Below the pieces are notes generated by a model. It did not search any database. It saw only the letters and a list, made by a program, of their open reading frames with translations, and was not told the origin of the DNA. This document shows, one piece after another, positions 48,916 through 57,022 of a DNA stretch of 64,000 bases. How positions within the stretch are numbered: the stretch's first letter is position 1; every line of letters starts with the position of its first letter. Where the stretch lies: contig NZ_JAUYFA010000072.1 of NCBI RefSeq assembly GCF_030691135.1, positions 1-64,000 of the forward strand, written 5' to 3'. This stretch comes from Phreatobacter sp. (GTDB taxonomy: Bacteria > Pseudomonadota > Alphaproteobacteria > Rhizobiales > Phreatobacteraceae). Made by a program: the position numbers and the translations under genes.

Positions 48916-49905
48916 ATGAAGATCTGCATCTTTGGCGCCGGCGCGGTCGGCGGCAATGCCGCGGCACGGCTGATCGCGGCGGGTGACGCCGAGGTCTCCA
49001 TCGTGGCGCGCGGCGCCCATCTCGCCGCCATCCGCGAGAAGGGCCTCACGCTGCATACCGAGGGCCAGACGCTCGGCGGCAAGCCCCATGCGGCGACCGA
49101 CGATCCCGCCACCCTGCCGCCGCAGGACCTCGTCGTGGTGACACTGAAGGCCCATTCGCTGCCGGCCATCGCCGCGCCGCTGAAGGCGCTGCTGGCCCCC
49201 GGCGCGGCGGCGGTGTTCTTCACCAATGGCGTCCCGTGGTGGTGGAACCACGGCCTCAGCGAGGACGGTTCGCTGCCGCTGCTCGATCCGGAGGGCCGGC
49301 TGTGGCGCGACCTCGGGCCGGAGAGCGTGCTCGGCGGCGTGGTCTATTCCGCCAATGCGGTGACCGAGCCGGGCGTGATCGCCCATTCGGCCGGCAACCG
49401 CTGGATCATCGGCGAGCCGACGGGCGACGTCTCGACCCGCGCCGATGCCGCCGCCGCGATCTTCCAGAAGGCCGGCCTCAACGGCGAGGTCACCGGCGAC
49501 ATCCGCAAGGCCATGTGGGAGAAGCTCGTCCTCAACATCGCCGCCAATCCGCTCTGCGCCCTCTCCCGCCTGCCGCTCGGCCGCTGGCACGAGGTGCCGG
49601 GTCTCGGCGATCTCGGCGTGACGCTGATCCGCGAGCTCCTCGAGGTGGCGAAGGCGCTGGGCTGGGACCTGACCGCGACGGTCGATCCCGCCGCTTCGCT
49701 GCCGGCGCGGCCCGGCCGCCCCGGCGGCAAGCCCTCCATGCTGCAGGACGCGGAGGCCGGCCGTCCCATGGAGGTCGAGGCGATCGTCGGCCAGTTGCAG
49801 GCCTTCGGCCGCGAACAGGGGATCGCCACGCCGGCCATCGACGTGGTGCTGCCGCTGCTGCGCTCGCTCGACGCGGCGGTGAGCCGTCCGCCGGTGAAGG
49901 TGTGA
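48916..49905 (+). CDS. 2-dehydropantoate 2-reductase family protein (PanE/ApbA)
   Basis: MKICIFGAGAVGGNAAARL; VVTLKAHSLPAI; MWEKLVLNIAANPLCAL; PSMLQDAEAGRPMEVEAI. Confidence 0.93.
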   Translation: MKICIFGAGAVGGNAAARLIAAGDAEVSIVARGAHLAAIREKGLTLHTEGQTLGGKPHAATDDPATLPPQDLVVVTLKAHSLPAIAAPLKALLAPGAAAVFFTNGVPWWWNHGLSEDGSLPLLDPEGRLWRDLGPESVLGGVVYSANAVTEPGVIAHSAGNRWIIGEPTGDVSTRADAAAAIFQKAGLNGEVTGDIRKAMWEKLVLNIAANPLCALSRLPLGRWHEVPGLGDLGVTLIRELLEVAKALGWDLTATVDPAASLPARPGRPGGKPSMLQDAEAGRPMEVEAIVGQLQAFGREQGIATPAIDVVLPLLRSLDAAVSRPPVKV

Positions 49906-49951
49906 GGGGGTGAGGGTGTGAAGCGGTTTCGCCGATGAACCCGTGCATCGT

Positions 49952-50101
49952 GCCCCACCCGCACCCTCCCCTCGCTGCGCGAGGAGAGGCGGACTTCCAC
50001 CGCGCGTTTCGTTCCGACGGCGCGAGCCTGGCGCTACCGCCGCCATCTGGCTGGCGGTCGTAGTCCCCCTCTCCGCGCAGCGCGGAGGGTGAGGGTGGGG
50101 C
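49952..50101. repeat. Dispersed inverted-repeat element, copy E
   Basis: gccccacccgcaccctcccctcgctgcgcgaggag...tcgtagtccccctctccgcgcagcgcggagggtgagggtggggc. Confidence 0.85.
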
Positions 50102-50140
50102 GTTCCCGAACTGCCGCTCCGGCGCGCTCCGGATCACCCT

Positions 50141-51628
50141 TCACCGGTTCGACATCGGCCTCCGGCGCACGTCGGGACGCAGGTGGTGGAACGGGATGAC
50201 GCCGGTATCGTCGAGCGCGGCGCCCGGCGAGGCACCGACCACCACCGAATCGGCATAGGGCTGCCAGTCGCCGCGGAAATGCACCGAGCTCTTCAGCACG
50301 ACCACCTTGTAGGCGGTGATATCGACGCCGAGATGGGTGCAGACCGCGATGCAATGCGGCTGCTGGCGGACCGAGCCGACGACGAGGTCGATGCCGCCGA
50401 TCCTGAGCCAGGCCGAGAGACCCATATTGATCGGCTGGCCGCCGACCATCGGCCCGGTGCCGGTGAAGCGGCCGTCGGAGACGGCGACCACCTCCGCCTG
50501 CGTCGTCAGCGGCTCCTCGCCGGGGCCTGATCCCTTCGCGGCGAAGGTGACGGCGATGGTCGCGCCCTTGCCGGCGGCACGGGCGGCCGTGGCGATCTCC
50601 GGCTCGTGGAAGAGCGCCATCAGCGTCTCCTTGGCGCCGCGGTTGATCATGGCCTTGAGGAAACCGGTGGTGATGGAGGAGCCGCCGGCGCCGGGATTGT
50701 CCTGGGTATCGGCGATGATGACCGGCTTCGAGGCGAGCGCGGCGCGGGCAAAGGCGAGCGTCACCGCCTCGTCCTGCGGCTTGGCGAGATGTTCGAGGAA
50801 AGCGGCTTCCGATCTCAGCACCGCCTTGAACAGCCGGTCCACGGCCTCGTCCACCACGGCCTGTTCGGCGCCGTAGCCGATGACGGTGGCGCCCATGTCG
50901 AAGATGTCGGCGGAGGGAAAGCCCGGGCAGAGCGAGAGATGCACGCCGGTTTCCGCCTCGATCTCGCCGAGCAGGGCATAGAGCCCCTTCATCGGCTCGA
51001 TCATCGAGCAGCCCGAGGCGATGGGAATGAGGAAGGGCATCTGCCGGAAGGCGCGGGCGGGCCGCGGACCCCAGGACACCACCCGGTCGAACCATTCGGC
51101 GACGCGCTGGCCCGTCTGCAGCCAGTCGATATGGGGATAGGTGCGGTAGGCCGACATAAAGCTGGCGGCATCGACCATCTGCCGGGTCACGTTGGCGTGG
51201 AGGTCGAGGGAGGCGACGACCGGCACGGCGGGGCCGACGAGGCGGCGGACGCGGGCGAGCAGTTCGCCCTCGGCATCCTCGATGGTCTCGGTGGTCATGG
51301 CGCCGTGCAGTTCGAGGAAGACGGCATCGGGGGCGGCATCGGCGATGTCGGCGAGGATGTAGGCGACCGCGCGCTCGAAGACCGCGTCCTCGACCCGGCC
51401 CGAGGGCTGGGCGAAGGACCAGGAGAGCGGCACCATCTGATGCCCGGCCTTCTCGGCGACGCCCATGAAGCCGGAAACCGCGATGTTGAAGGGGCGGAAC
51501 TTGGTCAGGATCTCAGGCCCGCGGGTGAAGCCCGGCCAGGCGCCTTCCTGGTTGAACATCGCCCAGGGCGTCGGTGCGGGAACGAAGGTGTTGGTCTCGT
51601 GCATGAAACCGCCGACGGCGATGCGCAT
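50141..51628 (-). CDS. M81 family metallopeptidase (MlrC-like)
   Basis: MRIAVGGFMHETNTFVP; FLELHGAMTTETIEDAEGELLARVR; SLDLHANVTRQMVD; DTQDNPGAGGSS. Confidence 0.93.
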   Translation of the reverse strand: MRIAVGGFMHETNTFVPAPTPWAMFNQEGAWPGFTRGPEILTKFRPFNIAVSGFMGVAEKAGHQMVPLSWSFAQPSGRVEDAVFERAVAYILADIADAAPDAVFLELHGAMTTETIEDAEGELLARVRRLVGPAVPVVASLDLHANVTRQMVDAASFMSAYRTYPHIDWLQTGQRVAEWFDRVVSWGPRPARAFRQMPFLIPIASGCSMIEPMKGLYALLGEIEAETGVHLSLCPGFPSADIFDMGATVIGYGAEQAVVDEAVDRLFKAVLRSEAAFLEHLAKPQDEAVTLAFARAALASKPVIIADTQDNPGAGGSSITTGFLKAMINRGAKETLMALFHEPEIATAARAAGKGATIAVTFAAKGSGPGEEPLTTQAEVVAVSDGRFTGTGPMVGGQPINMGLSAWLRIGGIDLVVGSVRQQPHCIAVCTHLGVDITAYKVVVLKSSVHFRGDWQPYADSVVVGASPGAALDDTGVIPFHHLRPDVRRRPMSNR

Positions 51629-51723
51629 GGGAAGGGTCTTTCGGGCGTTGAATGGGGCACCATTGGTGGCGGATCAGCCTCCCAGCGTCACCCCTCGATG
51701 CGGCGTGGCAGGTGTGCGGCACG

Positions 51724-51755
51724 AAAAACGCCGCCGCGTTGACCGCGGCGGCGTC
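51724..51755 (-). terminator. Rho-independent terminator of the mmsA transcript
   Basis: On the minus strand: ggacgccgccgcggtcaacgcggcggcgtttttc. Confidence 0.8.
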
Positions 51756-51778
51756 CCACTCGGCAAGGTCCGAAACCG

Positions 51779-53275
51779 TCACCCCATGGTCGGGATGACG
51801 AAGCTGGCGCCGTCCTTGATGCCGGAGGGCCAGCGGGAGGTGACGGTCTTGGTCTTGGTGTAGAAGCGGAAAGCGTCCGGGCCGTGCTGGTTGAGGTCGC
51901 CGAAGGACGAGCGCTTCCAGCCGCCGAAGGTGTAGTAGGCCAGCGGCACCGGGATCGGCACGTTGATGCCGACCATGCCGACCTGCACCTTGGCGGCGAA
52001 GTCGCGGGCGGCATCGCCGTCGCGGGTGTAGATGGCGACGCCATTGCCGTATTCGTGGTCGTTGGCGAGGTCGAGGGCCTCATTGTAGGTCTTGGCGCGG
52101 ACAACGGAGAGGACGGGACCGAAGATCTCCTCCTTGTAGATTCGCATGTCCTTGGTGACGTTGTCGAACAGGCAGCCGCCCATGTAGTAGCCGTTCTCGT
52201 AGCCCTGCATCTTGAAGCCGCGGCCGTCGACGACGAGCCTGGCGCCTTCCTCGACACCGATATTGACGTAGCCCTTGACGCGCTCGAGCGCCTGGGCGGT
52301 GACGAGCGGGCCGAAATCGGCGTCGGCCGAGGTCGAGGGGCCGATCTTCAGGGCCTCGACGCGCGGCACGAGCTTGTCCATCAGGCGGTTGGCGGCTTCC
52401 TCACCGACCGGAACAGCGACTGAGATCGCCATGCAGCGCTCGCCGGCCGAGCCGTAGCCGGCGCCGATGAGTGCATCCGCTGCCTGGTCCATGTCGGCGT
52501 CGGGCATGATGATCATGTGGTTCTTGGCGCCGCCGAAGCACTGGACGCGCTTGCCGCTGGCACAGCCGCGGGCATAGACATATTCGGCGATGGAGGTGGA
52601 GCCGACAAAGCCGACGGCCTTGATGTCCGGGTCGTCCAGCACCGCGTCCACCGCTTCCTTGTCGCCGTTGACGACGTTGAAGATGCCCGGCGGCAGGCCG
52701 GCCTCGAGGAAGAGTTCGGCGAGCATGAGCGGCACGCCCGGATCGCGCTCGGAGGGCTTCAGCACGAAGGCATTGCCGGCGGCAATCGCCGGGCCGGCCT
52801 TCCACAGCGGGATCATGGCCGGGAAGTTGAACGGGGTGATGCCGGCGCAGACGCCGAGCGGCTGGCGCATCGAGTAGATGTCGATGCCGGGGCCGGCGCC
52901 CTCGGTATATTCGCCCTTCATCATCTGCGGGGCGCCGATGGCGAATTCGACCACTTCGAGGCCGCGCTGGATGTCGCCCTTGGCGTCGGGGATGGTCTTG
53001 CCGTGTTCGCGGGCGAGCAGCTCGGCCATCTTGTCGTTGTCGCGGGCACAGAGCTCGAGGAACTTCATGAGGACGCGGGCGCGACGCTGCGGATTGGTCG
53101 CGGCCCAGGCGGGCTGGGCGGCCGCGGCATTCTCCACCGCCGCGCGCACTTCCGCCCTGGAGGCGAGCGCCACCTTGCCGAAGACCGAACCGTCGAGCGG
53201 CTGGAACACGTCGGCGGTGCGGCCGGAGGTGCCGGCGACATGCTTGCCGCCGATGAAGTGACCATAGTTGCGCAT
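51779..53275 (-). CDS. mmsA: CoA-acylating methylmalonate-semialdehyde dehydrogenase
   Basis: [51 protein letters not shown]-like motif; [23 protein letters not shown]. Confidence 0.95.
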   Translation of the reverse strand: [498 protein letters not shown]

Positions 53276-53329
53276 GGGATCGTCTCCTCTGGGATGGTCA
53301 TCCCTAGAGCGAAGCCATGCGGCAACCAA

Positions 53330-53388
53330 GCGCCAAGTTGGCGCATGCGTTGTGCGCAAATTGGCGTAAGATGACGGGATGACGCCAA
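53330..53388. promoter_or_regulatory. LysR-type operator region between mmsA and lysR-type gene
   Basis: Perfect palindrome gcgccaa-g-ttggcgc (53330-53344) plus ttggcgt (53361-53367) and acgccaa (53382-53388). Confidence 0.65.
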
Positions 53389-54266
53389 ACTGGGATCATG
53401 TCCGGGTCTTCCTCGCCGTGGCGCGCGCCGGGCAGTTCCTCGCCGCGGCGCGGGCGCTGGCGCTCGACCATGCGACGGTGGCGCGGCGCATCACGCTGCT
53501 GGAGGACCAGCTCGGCACGCAGCTCGTGGCCCGGTCGACGGCCGGCATCGCCCTGACCATTGCCGGCGAAAAGTTCGTTGCCGCCGCCGAGTCCATGGAG
53601 ACCGCCTGGCTCGATGCCCAGGCCGATGTCTCGCAGGTCGACCGCGTCATTTCCGGGACGATCCGCATCGGCGCGCCGGAGGGGTTCGGCGCCCTGTTCC
53701 TGAGCGCCCGGCTCGGGCGGCTGGCCGAACGCCATCCGGACCTCACCATCCAGCTCGTGCCGTTGCAGCGGACCATGTCGCTGTCGAAGCGCGACGCCGA
53801 CCTCGCCGTGGTCATCGACCCGCCGACCGACGGGCGCCTGACCGTGCGCAAGCTGACCGATTACGGCCTCGGCATGTATGCGACAGCGCCCTATCTCGCC
53901 CGCCATGGCCGGCCGGAAACGCCGGAGGCGCTGCGCCGGCACCTGCTCGTCACCTCGGTGCAGGAACTGCATTATTCGCAGTCGCTGACCTATTATCCGC
54001 CCGCCTTCGATGCGGGACAGCGCCGCTTCGAATGCGCCAGCGTCCTCGCCCTGATGGAAGCGGTGAAGGCCGGCGTCGGCATCGGCGTGCTGCACGACTA
54101 CGCGGCCCGCGACGCCGGCGGGCTCATCCGCGTGCTGCCGGAGCTGGCGATCCGCCGCACCTATCACCTCGTCGCCCATGTCGATACCCGCCGCATCGCC
54201 CGGATCGACGAGGCCTACAGGTTCCTGGTGGAAGAGGTGGAGGCGGCCGCAGGCCTGTTCCTCTGA
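53379..54266 (+). CDS. LysR family transcriptional regulator
   Basis: NWDHVRVFLAVARAGQFLAAARALALDHATVARRITLLEDQLGTQLVAR. Confidence 0.95.
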   Translation: MTPNWDHVRVFLAVARAGQFLAAARALALDHATVARRITLLEDQLGTQLVARSTAGIALTIAGEKFVAAAESMETAWLDAQADVSQVDRVISGTIRIGAPEGFGALFLSARLGRLAERHPDLTIQLVPLQRTMSLSKRDADLAVVIDPPTDGRLTVRKLTDYGLGMYATAPYLARHGRPETPEALRRHLLVTSVQELHYSQSLTYYPPAFDAGQRRFECASVLALMEAVKAGVGIGVLHDYAARDAGGLIRVLPELAIRRTYHLVAHVDTRRIARIDEAYRFLVEEVEAAAGLFL

Positions 54267-54272
54267 CGGTGC

Positions 54273-55004
54273 TCAGGGCGGCGGACGATCGAGATCGAGC
54301 GCCTGCGCGACCCGCTCGCTCGCCGGACGGGCGAGGACTTCCGCCGGCGCCCCCACCTGGAGAATGTCGCCCCGGTCGATGACGGCGAGACGGTCGGCGA
54401 GGCCCGCCGCCTCGTCGAGGTCGTGGGTGACGAGGAGGATGGGCACCCGGATGGCCGTGCGGATCGCCGCCAGTTCAGCATGGAGCTCGCGGCGCACGCG
54501 CCTGTCGACCGCCGAGAAGGGTTCGTCGAGGAGAAGGACGGCGGGATCGCGGGCGAGAGCCCGGGCGAGCGCCACGCGCTGCTGCTGGCCGCCGGAGAGT
54601 TCGGCGGGATAGCGCCCTTCCAGCCCGGCGAGATGGACGAGGGCGAGCAGCCGGCCGGCCTCGGCGGCGCGCTCCGCCGCCGGCCGGTGGCCCATGGCCG
54701 CCGCGACATTGGCGAGTGCCGTCATGTGGGGGAAGAGCGCGTAGTGCTGGAAGACCAGGCCGGCCCGCCGCTCATGCGGCGGCAAGGCGATGCCGGCGGC
54801 GCTGTCGAGCCAGGTGGTGCCGCCGCACCGGACCCGGCCCTGGCGCGGCTGGTAGAGCCCGGCAATGGCCCTGAGCACGGTGGTCTTGCCGCTGCCGGAG
54901 GGTCCGACGAGAGCCAGCATCTCGCCGGCCGCGCAGGTCAGCGCGACGGCGAGGGGAATGGGTGACACCTGGTGCAGCTCGACGGTCAGGCCCACCTCAT
55001 CCAT
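54273..55004 (-). CDS. modC: Molybdate ABC transporter ATP-binding protein
   Basis: [37 protein letters not shown], downstream of modA/modB. Confidence 0.9.
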   Translation of the reverse strand: MDEVGLTVELHQVSPIPLAVALTCAAGEMLALVGPSGSGKTTVLRAIAGLYQPRQGRVRCGGTTWLDSAAGIALPPHERRAGLVFQHYALFPHMTALANVAAAMGHRPAAERAAEAGRLLALVHLAGLEGRYPAELSGGQQQRVALARALARDPAVLLLDEPFSAVDRRVRRELHAELAAIRTAIRVPILLVTHDLDEAAGLADRLAVIDRGDILQVGAPAEVLARPASERVAQALDLDRPPP

Positions 55005-55665
55005 GGCGGCGGACCATGCGGCCGGAGAGCAGCGAGGTCGCGGCGAGGGCCACGACCGAGACGACGACGAGCACCGCCGACATGGCATGGGCCGCCGCAT
55101 CGTCGAAGGCCTGGACGCGGTCGTAGATGGCGATGGAGAGGGTGCGCGTCTCGCCCGGCAGCGATCCGCCGACCATCAGCACGACGCCGAACTCGCCGAG
55201 CGTATGGGCGAAGGTCAGCACCATGCCGGTGACGATCCCCGGCCAGGCCAGCGGCAGGTCAATGCGGCGCATGACCGTCAGCGGCGCCATGCCGGAGACG
55301 GCGGCGGCCTCGCGCACCTCCTGCGGGATCGCCCGGAAGGCCTGGACCATCGGCTGGATGGCGAAGGGCAGGTTGGCGATAACCGAGGCGATGAGCAGCG
55401 CCTCGAAATGGAAGACGAGCTGGCGTCCGACGAGCGCCTGCCAGACCTGGCCGATGGGCGAGGCGGCGCCAAGGCCGACCAGCAGATAGTAGCCGAGGAC
55501 GGTCGGCGGCAGGACCAGCGGCAGGGCGATGAGCGCCTCGACCAGCCCCTGGCCGCGGAACGGATGGAAGGCGAGGCGGCGCGCCACGACGAAGCCGATG
55601 GGCAGCAGGATCAGGACGGTCGCCGCGCCCAGTTTCAGCGACAGGGAAAGCGCGACCCAATCCAT
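54997..55665 (-). CDS. modB: Molybdate ABC transporter permease
   Basis: LVEALIALPLVLPPTVLGYYLLVGLG; FAHTLGEFGVVLMVGGSLPGETRTLSIAIYD. Confidence 0.96.
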   Translation of the reverse strand: MDWVALSLSLKLGAATVLILLPIGFVVARRLAFHPFRGQGLVEALIALPLVLPPTVLGYYLLVGLGAASPIGQVWQALVGRQLVFHFEALLIASVIANLPFAIQPMVQAFRAIPQEVREAAAVSGMAPLTVMRRIDLPLAWPGIVTGMVLTFAHTLGEFGVVLMVGGSLPGETRTLSIAIYDRVQAFDDAAAHAMSAVLVVVSVVALAATSLLSGRMVRRHG

Positions 55666-55672
55666 CGCGATG

Positions 55673-56452
55673 TCAGGACTGTTCGCCGGCGATGAGGAAA
55701 CCGTGCCGGCGAAAGATCACCCGCGCCGCCGGACTGCCGAGATAGGCGTAGAAGTCGCGCGCCACCGGCCCAGCCGTCTTCAAGAGCGCCATGCGCTGGC
55801 GCAGCGGCAGATGCCATTCCGCCGGTACGAGGGCGAAGCTGCCGAGCGCCCGGACCTGCGGCGCCAGCACCAGGGACGAGGCGACGAGGCCGCCCTGCGC
55901 CGAGCCCGTGGTGGCGAAGCGGAGGGCCTGGGCGATGTCCTCGCCGATGGCGAGCCGGCCCTGCAGCGGCTCCCACAGGCCCTGCCCCTTCAGCACCTGT
56001 TCGGCGGCGCGGCCATAGGGCGCGTGTTCGGGGCTGGCGATGGCGAAGCGCGTGACGCGCCCGTCCCTGAGCCCGGCGCGCAGGTCCGCGAGGGCCGCGT
56101 CGGCCTTCAGCGATGAGCCGTTGGGGACGAAGAGGGCGAGCTGGCCTTCGGCATAGACGGCGCCGCGGTCGGCGGCGAGGCCGGCATCGGCGAGCTGGAA
56201 GATGAAGCCCTCGTCGGCGGAGAGGAAGAGCTGGAACGGCGCGCCCTGCCGGATCTGCCGGGTGAAATTGCCGGAGGCGCCATAGACCACCGAAACCTCC
56301 TGCCCGGTGGCCTGCCGGAAGGCGACGACGAGGTCGTCCATCGCCGTCTTGACGCTGGCGGCGACAGCGATCTGCGGCGCCTGGGCCAGGGCCGGCGCGA
56401 CGAGGGCGGCAACGATGCCGGCGGCGAGGAGGAGACGACGGACCATGGCCAT
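55673..56452 (-). CDS. modA: Molybdate ABC transporter substrate-binding protein
   Basis: IAVAASVKTAMDDLVVAFRQATGQEVSVVYGASGNFTRQI; signal peptide. Confidence 0.95.
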   Translation of the reverse strand: MAMVRRLLLAAGIVAALVAPALAQAPQIAVAASVKTAMDDLVVAFRQATGQEVSVVYGASGNFTRQIRQGAPFQLFLSADEGFIFQLADAGLAADRGAVYAEGQLALFVPNGSSLKADAALADLRAGLRDGRVTRFAIASPEHAPYGRAAEQVLKGQGLWEPLQGRLAIGEDIAQALRFATTGSAQGGLVASSLVLAPQVRALGSFALVPAEWHLPLRQRMALLKTAGPVARDFYAYLGSPAARVIFRRHGFLIAGEQS

Positions 56453-56458
56453 GCAGGC

Positions 56459-56492
56459 TCCAGCGATATTTCCGTTCGGCTATATCGCTGGA
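56459..56492. promoter_or_regulatory. Mo-box-like ModE operator upstream of modA
   Basis: Perfect 11-bp inverted repeat tccagcgatat-N12-atatcgctgga, directly upstream of the modA ATG. Confidence 0.8.
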
Positions 56493-56506
56493 CTGGACCC
56501 GGCCTG

Positions 56507-56863
56507 TCAATCGCCCGCCGGACGGAGGAGCCGCGACAGGGTGGCGATTTCACCGGCGGAGGAAGTCCTGAGCCTGTCCTCCATGATGCGGAAGGCCGCG
56601 AGGATGTCCTGCCCGGCCGCGGTCAGTTCGGCGCCGCCGCCGGCCCGCCCGCCCTTGGACGAGGTCACGAGCGGCTCGGCGAACATGGCGTTCATGGTCT
56701 CCACCAGCATCCAGGCGCGCTTGTAGCTCATGCCCATGCGCCGGCCGGCGGCGGCGATGGAGCCGGTGTCGCGGATACCCTCCAGCAGGTCGGCCTTGCC
56801 GGGCCCCAGCCTGACGCCGGGGGCGAAGTCGACCCGCAGGGTGACGAGGGGGGCGGAGGTCAA
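56507..56863 (-). CDS. ModE-type winged helix-turn-helix regulator (N-terminal domain only)
   Basis: LLEGIRDTGSIAAAGRRMGMSYKRAWMLVETMNAMFAEPLVTSSKGGRAGGGAELTAAG. Confidence 0.93.
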   Translation of the reverse strand: MTSAPLVTLRVDFAPGVRLGPGKADLLEGIRDTGSIAAAGRRMGMSYKRAWMLVETMNAMFAEPLVTSSKGGRAGGGAELTAAGQDILAAFRIMEDRLRTSSAGEIATLSRLLRPAGD

Positions 56864-56936
56864 GGCGATCGGTTTCCTCGGGCGGCTGCGCGCCGAGCCT
56901 AGCGGCGACGCGCCTCGCTGTCAGCCGGACAGGAAA

Positions 56937-56978
56937 GAGCCCGGCGTCCACGGGGGCGGACCCATGGATGCCGGGCTC
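56937..56978 (-). terminator. Hairpin, probable terminator of the RND operon
   Basis: gagcccggcgtcca...tggatgccgggctc (one mismatch); minus-strand read-out ends in tttcc. Confidence 0.5.
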
Positions 56979-57022
56979 CCGTGCCCTTCTGCACCCTTTC
57001 GGGCCACAGGAGGACGCGTTCG

